Of a stretch of DNA of 64,000 nt, positions 34,051-44,804 are shown piece after piece. The stretch spans positions 7,084,167-7,148,166 of the forward strand of contig JARUPZ010000017.1 of NCBI GenBank assembly GCA_031213475.1, in the 5' to 3' direction. The notes beneath the pieces were generated by a model. The model was not told the origin of the DNA, ran no database searches, and saw nothing but the letters and a program-made list of their open reading frames with translations. The translations under genes and the position numbers were made by a program. Numbering within the stretch: the stretch's first letter is position 1; each line of letters begins with the position of its first letter. The DNA is from Nereocystis luetkeana (Eukaryota > Sar > Phaeophyceae > Laminariales > Laminariaceae).

Positions 34051-35960
34051 AGTTGAAGCAGCAGCGCCATCAGCCGGAGCACCAAGAGAAGCCACCGTGT
34101 GACGTGGGCAAAAAAATGCTTTGGGTTGCAGCAAGGAAAGGCGCCAGGACCAACAGCAGTAGTAGTAGCAGTCTTACCGTGATTGTGCGCTGCAGAATGC
34201 AGCAGCTGCGGAAGCGACAACAGTTGCGCAGCAAGATAAGCTCGGGCAAATATGAAATATGACCAGGAGCAAGAAAAACAACCTGTGCCAGCAACAGCAG
34301 TGCCAGCTATATATACCGCGATTTTGTGTAGTAGTAGCAGTAGCTGCAGCAATAACAGGAGTACCAAAATGAAAAGCAAACTATTACGGGGGACCCTAGT
34401 TAACAAGACCTATGGTAAACATAAAAACCTATATATTTGACCATTTTTACTAACAGTATTTGGTCCTGTTAACTATGGCCCCCCGTAATAGCAAACCGAG
34501 TGGCACGGGCACATTTTACAGTGGGCAGTGGTCACTCGGCTACAGTATTACACGTCACGCAATGCGTGGTACAAAGATCCGATAAACAACCGATGAATCG
34601 CACGCCTATACTAGAGAAAACCTACCGGTTATATGCGTGGTGGATACAGCGTGTTCTCACGTCTTGCGGTCAAACACTCACGAGCACACAAACACTCAGC
34701 AGCAGCAGCGGTAGCAGCAGCAGCAGCAACACTCAGCAGCACCCGAGCAACACTTGATTCGAGCAGCCCTCGTACGTTTATTTGTTGCTTGAACTCGTTC
34801 TGCTCGAGTTCATTCTCCAGTAGTAAAGCAACTTTACAGATGTGTACCTGAGTGACACCTGTGTGATATGTACATAGAGCACCAGACGAACACGAGCACG
34901 GTGTGGCCAATTAGTCTCGGGCACACGAGCACTCAGTAGAAGGAGCAGCAGCACCCACCGGCGCTGTAGCAACACTCGACTCGAGCAGCATTCGTACGCC
35001 TGTTGTTGCTGGTGTTTTGCTGCTGCGCACTGCTCCAGCGTGAGGTCGACGGTATTCCACGCAACGCAATACGTGGTACAAAAAGCAAATAAATGGTGAA
35101 TCGCACCGAGATACCAAAAAAACAATCTACCGGGTATGTACGTGGTGGATGCAGCGTGTTCTCGCGTCTTGTGGCCAAGCAATCACGAGCACAGGAGCAT
35201 TCAGCCGCAGCAGAAGCTGCAACATCAGCAGCTGCAGCGGCAGCAGCATTCGGTAGCACTCGAGCAACACTCGATTCCAGCAACTCTCGTACGCTTGTTG
35301 TCTCTGTTCTTGTACTGCTGCGTACTGCTGCGTACTGCTCGAGCAGCACTCGGACGCAAGAGCAGGAATAGGTTTCCGAGCCTATTGCAGCGCAAAAGAA
35401 AGGACACGGGACCACGATCCCTCGATTTCTCAAGCGCAGCGAGGACGAGCCAAACACGAGCAAGGCGTGGACAATCAGTCACGTGCACACGAACACTCAG
35501 CAGCAGCACCAGCATCCAGTTTCACTCAAAGACCACTCGACTCGAGCAGCCCTCTTACGGCTGTTGTTGGTACTGTATAACTGCTGCGTACTGCTCGAGC
35601 AGGAAGAGCTCGAGCAGCACGAGCTCGAGCAGAGCTGTGTGATGTTGCAGTTGCAGCAAGAAGCGAAAATAACAAAACCTTCGCAGCTAGAAATACCAAG
35701 ACCCGGGTAGGTTCCCAAGCCCCTGGATGGCTTTTCGAAAGAGAGATCCCATCTACTGATTTACTTGCTAGGTTACGTGACTTTGACCATCTAGAGCATG
35801 TGCGACGGAGCCCGGCCGGAGCCAACGCTTGCACCATACGGTCCAAGCCGCCCCTCTGCGGGCCCCACAGCAGGAAGCGCGAGAAACGACCCGCGGCCAA
35901 ACGAGGTTAGTGAACTATTCCTGAAAACACAGCCATTTGGTACAAAGTAATAGATACATG
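34051..35960 (+). repeat. CAG-rich block, third composite copy
   Basis: Homologous to 10836-12715: ACAGCAGTAGTAGTAGCAG at 34151, the GTGTAGTAGTAGCAGTAGC and GGTACAAAGATCCGATAAA words, CAG sub-units near 34700, 35190 and 35500, and the terminal GC-rich segment at 35640-35955 ending CATTTGGTACAAAGTAA. A MITE interrupts it at 34381-34491. Confidence 0.75.
34381..34491. mobile_element. MITE, 111 bp, with ~30 bp inverted ends
   Basis: Left end CTATTACGGGGGACCCTAGT and right end, reversed, CTATTACGGGGGGCCATAGT; the arms continue to about 30 bp with few mismatches (TTAACAAGACC against TTAACAGGACC). The copy at 11.0 kb reads AAGCAAACCGCG without interruption, so the insertion point is exact. The direct repeat at the borders is CAAA if the terminal C/G belongs to the element, or up to AGCAAAC otherwise, so the superfamily cannot be fixed. 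It carries no coding capacity. Confidence 0.8.
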
Positions 35961-35980
35961 TACAATCCTTCGCGAAGCTT

Positions 35981-35998
35981 TAGAGCGAAGACTTCGCT
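35981..35998. other. Perfect palindrome GAGCGAAGACTTCGCTC
   Basis: A 17 bp perfect dyad just outside the right end of the third composite copy. It could be a short hairpin or chance sequence. Confidence 0.4.
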
Positions 35999-36019
35999 CC
36001 GATTCCGTCTTTAACTTAG

Positions 36020-36340
36020 GCTGGGACTCCAGACGCCTTCATTTTCCTGACTTCGTGTTTGCTTTTTCAACCGCGTTCCTCGAGGGTACCGCTCGCCGAG
36101 CTCCGATGGTTGCTCTCCCGTGCGCGCATCTTGGTGTTTCGCGCCACCGACGAGCTCGGCGACCCCGAACTAAAAAAATCTGGGTCGAGGCGACAGAACA
36201 CGGAGGATCCATTTTCGTTTGTCCTGGATATTTGTTTCGCTACTACTGTTGCTCCGCGAAGAACTTTTTTTGGCAGACTCGATTTTAGCTTTTTAGTTTC
36301 CGACGTTCGATCTCTCGGCCTTGCTGATGCTACCGCTTGA
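36020..36340 (+). CDS. Possible internal exon, unrecognised
   Basis: The frame is open from just after a candidate 3' splice site (TCTTTAACTTAG, ending 36019) to a stop at 36338-36340. It reads LLFQPRSSRVPLAELRWLL, then LVFRATDELGDPELKKSG and FLVSDVRSLGLADATA. Composition is protein-like rather than repetitive, and GC is higher than in the flanks. There is no Met near the start, so if real it is a non-initial exon whose upstream part would lie inside or beyond the composite element. No family is recognised. The Q-rich open frame 0.5 kb downstream might belong to the same gene, but no joining signal was established. Confidence 0.25.
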   Translation, partial: AGTPDAFIFLTSCLLFQPRSSRVPLAELRWLLSRARILVFRATDELGDPELKKSGSRRQNTEDPFSFVLDICFATTVAPRRTFFGRLDFSFLVSDVRSLGLADATA

Positions 36341-36843
36341 CGACATAGCAGTTGTTTTCACCCGCGCAAATAAATGTCTGATGTATTCTGATCGGTTGAT
36401 TGATGCGACTTAGGTAGCTGCGGATTGTCCAACGGGTATATACGGTGGGTTTAATACTTTCCCGAATGGGTTGCATAGAATATGTTAGGATGGTTTTCCA
36501 GGGTCACGGGCAAGAGGGATGAGAACCCCCTTGACCTCAGTCTATTCTGCAACGAAAATAACAAGAACAACCACACCATCTCTTCTCTTGCTCTCACGCC
36601 TCATGACAAGGTCGAGCGGTGCCACACCTGGTGCACGAGTTGTCCCCTTACACTAACGGACCCATCAGTCATGGTGGCTCGTGCCAGAGGGTGCAGGGAT
36701 GGACTGCTGGACGCCGTCGTGAGGAAGACCACATGGGAGAGTTAGGGCGAAATTGATTTTGTGGCGGCAGTAGATGCGATGGGCTGGCCGACGTGGAAAA
36801 GGCCGCCGTCGAGGTAGGGCATTGAACTGTCGAAAGTTGGCAG
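36341..36843. other. Stretch between two possible exons
   Basis: Open frame 36482-36745 is of chance length. The sequence before 36843 ends in CGAAAGTTGGCAG, which could be a 3' splice site. Confidence 0.4.
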
Positions 36844-37128
36844 AGTCGCAAGGGTATAGTAGAGCATGGCAACCACCAGCAGCATCAGCAACAGCAGCAG
36901 CAACAGCAACAACAGCTACAGTATCAGCCTGTAGGAGCAATGTTAACACCAGCATCCCCACCAGCAACAGCGTCAGCAGCACTTTTCTACTTCCCAAGGA
37001 CAACACCGACAGGATCAGTACACCCGGATCTCTACTACCACCAGCAACAGCAGTGTTACTACCAGCGAGATCATCACCAGCAGCAGCAGCAACGACGTGT
37101 CGTCCTGCGAGACACGGCCGACGTTTGA
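36844..37128 (+). CDS. Possible terminal exon of a Gln-rich protein
   Basis: After a candidate acceptor (TTGGCAG ending 36843) the frame reads SRKGIVEHGNHQQHQ, a poly-Gln run, QYQPVGAMLTPASPPATASA, LFYFPRTTPTGSVHPDLYY, HQQQQCYYQRDHHQ, a second Gln run, then RRVVLRDTADV and TGA. Gln runs coded by mixed CAG/CAA, interspersed with Tyr, His and Pro, are typical of disordered activation regions. The tract here is not part of the CAG composite element and has no second copy in the window. In the same frame an upstream stop at 36823-36825 means an intron must precede it. The 196-codon minus-strand frame over the same DNA is read as its shadow. Function cannot be assigned. Confidence 0.4.
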   Translation, partial: SRKGIVEHGNHQQHQQQQQQQQQQLQYQPVGAMLTPASPPATASAALFYFPRTTPTGSVHPDLYYHQQQQCYYQRDHHQQQQQRRVVLRDTADV

Positions 37129-38849
37129 TACGTACAACAAGTAGAGGTAGGAGCTGATGGGAGAGGAACATCAGCCCAGGCGAGCAACGCCCCACCATCG
37201 AACGCAGCATCCTTGATTGCGATTCCGTCGAGCAAAAAATCCGCGGTTGCGTCATTTAAAGCAGCCAGAGTAGGTGGTGTCTGGGGTATTCGGGTGTTAT
37301 TTAATAAAATGTGATTGCCTATGAATCTGGATTAATTATTTCATTGTTGTTTGTGTTTCTGCTCGATTTGGATTCCGCGAAGATTTGTTTTGGTGTTTTC
37401 TGAGTAGTGTCAACGTCACATAAATTTCAAGTGAGGAGATGTATACTATCTCGCATTACCGTCGATATCTGTGTATCTATGGGGGGAGTAGGGGATAAGG
37501 GGAGACTCTTTTCCGGAGGAACGGGGTTCCTTGCGATTTCTAGCATCAATTATCCTGGCTTAATTTTTTAATTGATTGGCATGATGACTACTTCTGTGAT
37601 ATTTTTAGGGTAGATATTGTTATATATGTTTCAGGAAGGTTTGATTTTTCTGGTGGGATTTGTGTTATTGAATTCAGGAGGACTGGATTATTCATGGAGG
37701 GAATTGTGATATTTTCCATGATTTATATTAATTTTAGAAATGAACTGGAGGGAGAGGTTATTGATTAAGCTGCACAGAGACTATGAAGCGCTTGGGGGCG
37801 TGTGCGGTCCGTATTAAGAAGCTTTCAGACTTGGGAGGCTTTGGTAGTTCTTCGGAAATTAAGAGTTGTTTGTTGAGGGGTTTGATATGTACCGTAGATT
37901 GCGCATGATAAGCAGTGTTTGTCGAATTGGATTAGACGTCCTCTTCATGTAATGCTGTAGAATGCCCGTGAACCGCATTTCTGCGGTTACCTTCATGTAA
38001 TACTATGTAGTATGGACTTTTTTTTCTGATTCAGCCAGGCCCCATACAGGGCACTGGTATATCCAATGAATCGAAGATATTCAGGGAGGAGTGCTTTTTG
38101 TTCTTCACAATGATGAATGGACGAATATAATAGTTGGACCAATTCCGCGGGAAATACCGTTTTACCCGGCTGGATCCGAGAAGTATGTCTTTTTACCCGG
38201 CATTGGATTTCGAGAGTATGTTATGTTCGCAATAGAGAGGCTGTGTGGATTTGAGAATTAAATATTTGTATACCTGGTACTGATTTATTTGAGGATTCGA
38301 GTGTTGGTTCGATCATTTTATTTTTGAGCGACAGATTGGAGTTTTGAGATTCTGAGTTTGATATGATGTGATTATGATATTGCGATCTATCAACCCTGCA
38401 ATGTCGTGGCTCGTCTTGCACAGGGTTGTGTTAATGATCAGGGGGATGTTGATTGTGCTCAAGAATACGACACATATCCGTCGTAGATTGAGAAGTTTCA
38501 TGCTGAAAAGGGGCAATGGTAGTAGGGTATTGGAATATCGGGGAAGTAGTTGGCCCGCCGATGCCACTCGTGTGGTATAGCTCCACATGAGGCGAGTCGA
38601 GTCGACAGCTCGGGTATAATATAAGAGGAGTTCCGTGTTTTTGTCTGGAGTCAACCACGCGTTTCCGTGCCAGCTGCGTTTATACTTTTAGAGATCAATC
38701 AACGTATTAAACTAAACAAACGATTAATCATACAAAAAATACCCAAAAATACCAAGAATCAAATAAACCTCAGTTTTTGATTGATTGCCAACACCCAACA
38801 CTATCCGGTAGTCATGAGCAACGTTCCTTGGAATGTTCTTCGTGGCGGA
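37129..38849. other. Low-GC, T/G-rich stretch
   Basis: From about 37300 to 38350 the plus strand is rich in T and G and has almost no long open frames. Sequence such as ACCGCATTTCTGCGGTTACC gives small hairpins (37974-37993). One TACCWGGTA motif is at 38271. No gene or repeat partner was found. Confidence 0.5.
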
Positions 38850-39190
38850 TGGACCGTTCGACTAGGTAGATGTTCCTCAACGGAAATAGGGCCGTAAAAT
38901 AATACTTACTTGTATGTTCCTATATTTTTAGGAGAACGATTGGTGGACATAGGAATGTTCTAAAGGAATACACCATATTATAGGAATTTTGGAGAGCTTG
39001 TGTTGTGGGGTGGGGCCAACTTATCTGGGTGTCGAGCCCACCCCCCCCCCCCCCCTAGCTCTGACGTCTCTCCAATTAGCTTTTTACTCCAGTAAAGACG
39101 ATCTGATCCAGAAGAACGAACCACTGCTTCTCAGCTGTCAGATAAACCTGCGTGCTACCCCTTACCCTTACCTCGGCCATCTCTTCACAT
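38850..39190 (+). repeat. R5 repeat, copy 1
   Basis: It matches 40190-40535. Shared words are GTAGGAGAACGATYGGTG-like, GTGGGGTGGG, ATCTGGGT, CTAGCTCT, GACGATCTG, CCAGAAGAA, CACTGCTTC, CAGCTG and CCTTACCTCGGCC. A C-run of about 15 lies near 39040. It is non-coding. Confidence 0.7.
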
Positions 39191-39264
39191 CTGTCGTCGT
39201 CGTGGCTTTGAGTTATTATGTCTTCCTCTTCTTTCGTCGCTCATTTAGTAGTTGTTGTCGAACG

Positions 39265-39503
39265 CGTTCTACGAGAGAGGTAGCACATTTCTGCTAAAAT
39301 TGGCCTGAATGACGGGGCTCCCGAACCCGAAATCGTCGCAATGCCAATCTTGTTTCGAAAGATAACTCTTTTCCCTACTCGGGCCATCGGATTACTCATC
39401 CGGGTGCGATTTGATTTTTGCTGAGGTCAATTTTCGGGTGGGGTATGGAGCTCTTCACGTCAGGAGCTTCAGAACGTTTAGGGTGAACCTCTATCGTACA
39501 ACT
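39265..39503. mobile_element. MITE family M2, copy 1
   Basis: Inverted ends CGTTCTACGAGAGAGGT (left) and, reversed, GTTGTACGATAGAGGT (right) bound about 239 bp. Internal words shared with copy 2 (56235-56458) are GTAGCACATTTC, CGGGATT or GGGCTCC region, TTGCTGA, TTTTCGGGT, GGTATGGAGCTC and TTAGGGTGAACCTCTATCGTA. There is no coding capacity, and the target duplication is not clear. Confidence 0.75.
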
Positions 39504-39837
39504 CCCCGTCAGGAAACACCCCCGCTTCGTAGCGTTGGGGTCTTAGTACGAATTGTGGAGGAATCTGTAGCCTCATTTCTTTTGTTTCGAATAGCCGCAT
39601 ATTCGACCACCTTTTCCTTGTCCTTTGGGTTGAAGTTTGTCCTTACACTTCCACCATCATGTGCTTTGCATATACAACTATTTAGGGTGAGCGAATGTGA
39701 TACCTGGTACTGGTATTTGTTAAACACTCGAGGACCTTTACCAATCTGGGAGAAGGGATGTTTAGGTTGGTAGGCTGTTCGGATGTTTCGGTTCCTGTTG
39801 GGGTGAAGGCACGGGCGAAGACCCAACCCAACCCCTG

Positions 39838-39877
39838 GCTCTAACCCTAACCCTATCCCTAACCCTAACCCTGACCC
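39838..39877 (-). repeat. Interstitial telomere-like tract (TTAGGG-type)
   Basis: About six CCCTAA units with single variants (CCCTAT, CCCTGA), flanked on both sides by related CCAACCC and GACCCC sequence. It lies in the middle of the window, so it is not a chromosome end. It shows that the host probably uses TTAGGG repeats. Confidence 0.75.
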
Positions 39878-39879
39878 CA

Positions 39880-40189
39880 AACGGCAGCCGAAACGGGCCA
39901 AAACTCGATATAAACGAGGCTACGCCGAGTTAGCATCGAACCAGGAAATATCTCAGATGCGGACGACGATTCCGAAGTGTAGACCACGCTACACAGTATT
40001 CAAGTAAATAACATCCCAAATGATCCCTTCTCCCAGACTGCTAAACCTACTCAAACACTCATGCGCCACATAAATAGATAAAATAGTCTGTAAATTTAGT
40101 GATCTCACGACTACGGGACTAGTCCAAAGAATAGACGAGCCCGGTGGATATTCCGTTAGTCGAGAAAAACGTCCTTTTGGCAATGAATG
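39880..40189. other. Stretch without recognised gene
   Basis: Non-coding; nothing seen apart from short AT-rich sequence leading into R5 copy 2. Confidence 0.45.
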
Positions 40190-40535
40190 CTCTCTATGGC
40201 GGATAGGTCACTCGGCGAAAGTAATGTTCCTTAACGCAGCTAAACCCAGAAAACTCGATAACGTTTCTCCAGTGGTAGGAGAACGATCGGTGCCCATAGA
40301 AAAGTTCAATAGGAGTACATCAGATTTGAATAATTGAGGAGAGATTGTGGCGTGGGGTGGGATGACAATATCTGGGTCCGCCCACTTCTCGCTTCTTTGC
40401 CAGACCAACTCCTAGCTCTCGCCATCAACAGGACGATCTGGACCAGAAGAAGCAGAGCACTGCTTCCCAGCTGCCGGATACACCCGCATCCCTTACCTAT
40501 ACCCTTACCTCGGCCTTCTCTTCACACCGACCCAC
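40190..40535 (+). repeat. R5 repeat, copy 2
   Basis: Diverged copy of 38850-39190. It runs directly into the segmental duplication that carries the root-cap-like gene, whereas copy 1 runs into MITE M2. The C-run of copy 1 is absent here. Confidence 0.7.
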
Positions 40536-40539
40536 AGAA

Positions 40540-43500
40540 ATCCCGTCGACTCACACAAAACAAAAGCGATAACCCAGTGCACATCACATTGCCTGGTTCC
40601 AAGAGCCGACATGAAGCAACACTAAGAAGACAACAAAGAAAATGAAGTGATCTCAAAAGCTCAGACCCTTCTCCAGTACTCGGTAGATAGCACCCACTAG
40701 CGCAGTACGTTGTCTGATGGTAAACAAGGTTTTTGGTGCGATTACCCAAAGACGGGACTATACCATGGTAGTGCTGCCTCTCAACACTCCTATTCGTCTT
40801 AACGTCATCGATACTTCGCCCTGCAGGTTGTATATTGGAGCTGGACGCCACCTGCACAGATGCACTCTACCTAGTGAAGACATGGTTGATTTATGGGCTC
40901 TGATGAAAAAGCGTAGAGATACTTACTAGCCCTCAAGAAAGGCCCCCGCCGAAAGCTCATTTTGTTGCAGCCAACCGGCTGACATAGAAAATTCAATATA
41001 AAGGTAAAGAGGTACTGACCCTGAAAACTACAACCACGCGTACTGCAATCACCGTGTAACGCAAAACAAGAGTGCCTCCACATGTTCGTGCAGCCGTAGC
41101 TCACCATACCGCCCTACTGACCACAGTAAGTGGTGCACTACGGCGGGATTGATATCGCACTAATTTGAAGTTTACATAGCGCCCTGTGACACATATCAAA
41201 CCCAAGTACCTCTAGTGTCTAAGATGACTCCTTGCAGCAAGGGGGGAACACGTTTTCGGATGAATGAATTGAAGGCCAAGATGAAGCAATGGACTCTTTC
41301 AGCCCAAAACGCGGCCCCTTTCTTATATTACCCAGCTCAGAAAAAGACTCCACGCCCAATGCTCCTTTTGTCGCAGCCACCTGGCCAACCTATAAAACCC
41401 ATCGAAATATAAATAAAGAGGTACTGGCCATGAAAGTACAACACGCGTCCCACAATCACCCTGTAAAACCAAACAAGAGTGTCTCAACATGTACGTGCAG
41501 TCGCAGCCTGATGAGGGCTTTACTGACCACAGTAGTGATTGGTGTACTATGGCGGTAATGGCGTTAAACTAGTTTGTGGCTATTTGACAACCTCTGAAAC
41601 AGATCAAATTATAGTACCTCTAGTGTCTGTAATGACGCCCTGCCAACAAGAGAGCAGCACGGTTTCAACAGGACTTTGTTGAAGACCAAGATGAAGCTAT
41701 AACCTCTTTCAGCCCAAACCGCTGTAGGCCCATTTCCTAAATTCCCCAACCCAGAAATAGGCTCCGCCCGACAATCCTTTCGTCGCAGCCAACTGCCCAA
41801 CCTAGAAAGAGCATGATAATATGAATAGATATATACTGGTCCTGAAACGTACACGCGTGCCGCAACCACCGTGTACGCAACCACCGTGTGAAACGAAGCC
41901 ACAGGATCTCAACATGTACTTGCAGTCGCAGCTCAAAAAGGGTTCTACTGACCACATTGATTGATGGACTATCGCGGTAATGGTGTTTAACTATTGTGTG
42001 GGTATCGGCAACCTCTGACACAGATCAAATTATAGTATCTTTCGTGTCTTTAATGACGCCCCTGCCAACAAGGGGGCGACACGGTTTCGCCCGAATTTGA
42101 TGAAAACCAAGATGAAGCTATAACCTTTTTTAGCCCCAACCGCTGTAGGCCCATTTATTTCCTAAATTCCCCAACCCAGAAATAGGCTCCGCCCGACAAT
42201 CCTTTCGTCGCAGCCAACTGCCCAACCTAGAAAGAGCATGAAAATATGAATAGATATATACTGGTCCTGAAACGTACACGCGTGCCGCAACCACCGTGTA
42301 CGCAACCACCGTGTGAAACGAAGCCACAGGATCTCAACATGTACTTGCAGTCGCAGCTCAAAAAGGGTTCTACTGACCACATTGATTGATGGACTATCGC
42401 GGTAATGGTGTTTAACTATTGTGTGGATATCGGCAACCTCTGACACAGATCAAATTATAGTATCTTTAGTGTCTTTAATGACGCCCCTGCCAACAAGGGG
42501 GCGACACGGTTTCGCCCGAATTTGATGAAAACCAAGATGAAGCTATAACCGTTTTTAGCCCCAACCGCTGTAGGCCCATTTCCTAAATTCCCCAACCCAG
42601 AAATAGGCTCCGCCCGACAATCCTTTCGTCGCAGCCAACTGCCCAACCTAGAAAGAGCATGATAATATGAATAGATATATACTGGTCCTGAAACGTACAC
42701 GCGTGCCGCAACCACCGTGTAAAACAAAGCCACAGGATCTCAACATGTACTTGCAGTCGCCGCTCAAAAAGGGTTCTACTGACCACAGTGATTGATGGAC
42801 TATCGCGGTAATGGTGTTAAACTTTTTTGTGGATATTTGGCAACCTCTAACACAGATCAAATTTTAGTACTTCTAGTGTCTTTAATGACGCCCCTGCCAA
42901 CAAGGGGGCGACACGGTTTCGCCCGAATTTGATGAAAACCAAGATGAAGCAATAACCTTTTTCAGCCCAAACCACTGTAGGCCCATTTCCTAAATTCCCC
43001 AACCCAGAAATAGGTTCCGCCCAACGATCCTTTCGTCGCACCCAACTGTCCAACTTAGAAAAAACATGAAAAAATGAATAAAGAGGTACAAATCCTGAAA
43101 CGTATTCACACAACGCGTACCGCAATCACCGTGTAAAACAAAGCCACGGGACCTCAACATGTATGCAGTCGTAGGTACAAAAAGGCTCTACTGACCACAG
43201 TGATTGGTGGGCTATCGCGGTATTGGCGTTACTGGTTTCTATGGTTATTTATCAACCTCTGAGACAGATGAAAATATAGTACTTCTAGTGTATACAACCG
43301 CGCCCTGCCAACGAGGGGGCAACACGTTTTCCCCCGGATGTGTTGAAGACTGGTACGAAGCATTAGACTCCATCCGGCCTGAACACAATAGGCATGTTTC
43401 TTGTTGAAATCGAGGCCCTGCCTCAGCCGAACACAAGTCGCGGTCGGGTCATGTAGCGTGTGGCGCGAGGCGGGCAATCGGTATCCGGACACGGCTGATC

Positions 43501-43875
43501 CCCGTGTTGCCATAGTTCGACGCTGAGCAGCACCTGGATGTTGGTCGATTGGGCAGGAGCGGAGCATTAAGTAAGCATGAGACAGTCGACCGACGTTTCT
43601 GTTGTATTGTACGTCACGTGTTCATAGGATTCATTGATTTCTTGATGTACAACAGTATGTACAGACGTACACCAGATCACCTGGTTTGTGGTGTCGGCTT
43701 CAGCTTGGCCAGTACCCAATGTAGATAAAGTATGTTGTATTATGATTCGCAGCTAAAAGTCAAAATCGGGGCAATATACGCTCACTGAACGAGTGGAGGC
43801 GTACACGTAGTATAGGTCACTTACACCGGTGAAAACGCACATGTACACCGATCGGTCACCTAGTGAAAAAGGTGT
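40540..43875 (+). repeat. Segmental duplication, copy B, with amplified internal unit
   Basis: Homologous to 12780-14100. Landmarks run from CCTGGTTCCA (40593) through GCACAGATGCACT (40855) to GGTCACCTAGTGAA (43854). It is about 2 kb longer than copy A because a ~400 bp unit is present six times instead of once. The ORFs seen on the minus strand (41609-43125) repeat because the DNA repeats. Confidence 0.8.
40930..43400 (+). repeat. Tandem array of six ~375-425 bp units
   Basis: Units begin near 40933, 41308, 41729, 42149, 42573 and 42979. Each carries GTAGGCCCATTTCC, CCGCCCGACAATCC-like, CAGCCAACTGCCCAACC, ACCGTGTAAAAC, CTCTACTGACCACAGTGATTGG, CTATCGCGGTAATGG and GCCCTGCCAACAAGGGGG. Units three, four and five are nearly identical to one another while the first and last are diverged, as expected when an array grows from its middle. 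The extra ACGCAACCACCGTGT in units three and four is a small inner duplication. Confidence 0.85.
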
Positions 43876-43878
43876 CGT

Positions 43879-44804
43879 TCACACGTCTTCTTGGTTGTGT
43901 AGGAGGTGGAAGTCTACCCCTAGGGCTCCGGAAACGCGGTAGTCCTCGACCTTCCCGCGGATAGCCTCGATGCCCCTCATGATCCGATTGCCGCTGTCGT
44001 CGACAACAGGTCGAGCTGTCTCACCGAGTATGCCGGACAGAGAATCTCCGATAACGAGGCCTTCAAGCCCCATGTTCATCTGCCAAAAGTCTTGGTCGGG
44101 TAAGACGCGTCCGTCCCAGTCTTGCTCCCCGCCGCCTTGGTGTTCGATTCCGACATTGACGCGCACCGATACGAAAGGGGTATCTATCTTGAGCACTGCG
44201 TGCGTTGTCTGCACGCTTGCCAGATCATGTTCCGAGACGAACTTGGCGCACCAGTCCGGTGCCGCCATGTTCTGGTCCGCGTACCTCAAGACCCAGTCCT
44301 CGAAGGTCTCCGTCACCAGGATTCTACCCCTACTGAGCGTTTCCTCGTACTTGGCGAGCCACAGGTTGCTGCCGCCGAACTGCCAACATTCCAGGGGGAG
44401 GTTGGAGGTCGACAGCACGACCTCATCCTGAATCTGGGCGCCTTTAACGGGTCCGAGCAGCTCGACAGGTTCTTTGCCGTCCACGGCAATACGGAGAGCG
44501 CCGTCCGCCAGGCAGGGGCTATTTCCGTAGGGGCAACCGCTCGTCTCCACGCTGTACGGGTTTTTTACTTCGACGACGAAGGAGTGACCGTCACCAGAGA
44601 GGAGCGACACGCCAGTCACCAGCTGTCGGTTAGGGAATTCGTCCGCCAGGGGCGCCGTCAAGCGAACATTGATCTGCACGTCTTCGTCTTGAATAAGAAC
44701 ATACCATCCTCCATCCTCTCCAGACCACTCGAGCGACTGTCCGCTGAGACCGGTCATATGAGGATCGTCACAAAGAATATTACCCGCAGGACACGGCGGT
44801 ATGA
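43879..44804 (-). CDS. Root-cap/LEA-like domain protein, terminal exon
   Basis: A long terminal exon with 292 codons after the first Met (44757), but the frame continues upstream as CPAGNILCDDPH to a candidate 3' splice site (GCTGTCCATCAG ending 44805), so the first Met is probably internal. CDDPHMTGLSGQSLEWSGED resembles the GDPH start of the domain found before root-cap-type C-termini. The end, SGILGETARP (residues 241-250), then DDSGNRIM, VEDYRVSGALGVDF (270-283), matches the G.LG.TYRP...YxVS pattern of the plant root-cap/LEA-like family, known to me also from brown algae. Four Cys (75, 82, 124, 170) suggest a secreted or extracellular protein; upstream exons and any signal peptide were not found. 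Codon use is GC-rich compared with the flanks. Biochemical role is unknown. A 3' fragment lies at 14100-14205. Confidence 0.75.

Noticed and set aside
36665-37255. 196-codon minus-strand frame as a gene
   Set aside because: It is the reverse of the Gln-rich frame (Leu/Val/Ala-rich shadow of CAG/CAA codons) and shows no domain.
39838-39877. A true chromosome end
   Set aside because: The repeats are few and degenerate and are flanked by more than 20 kb of other sequence on each side.
41609-43125. Repeated ~90-codon minus-strand frames in the tandem array, which could look like a family of duplicated genes
   Set aside because: They are the same DNA unit copied; the frame is lost in the first and last units and in the single unit of copy A, so it is a shadow of recent duplication.
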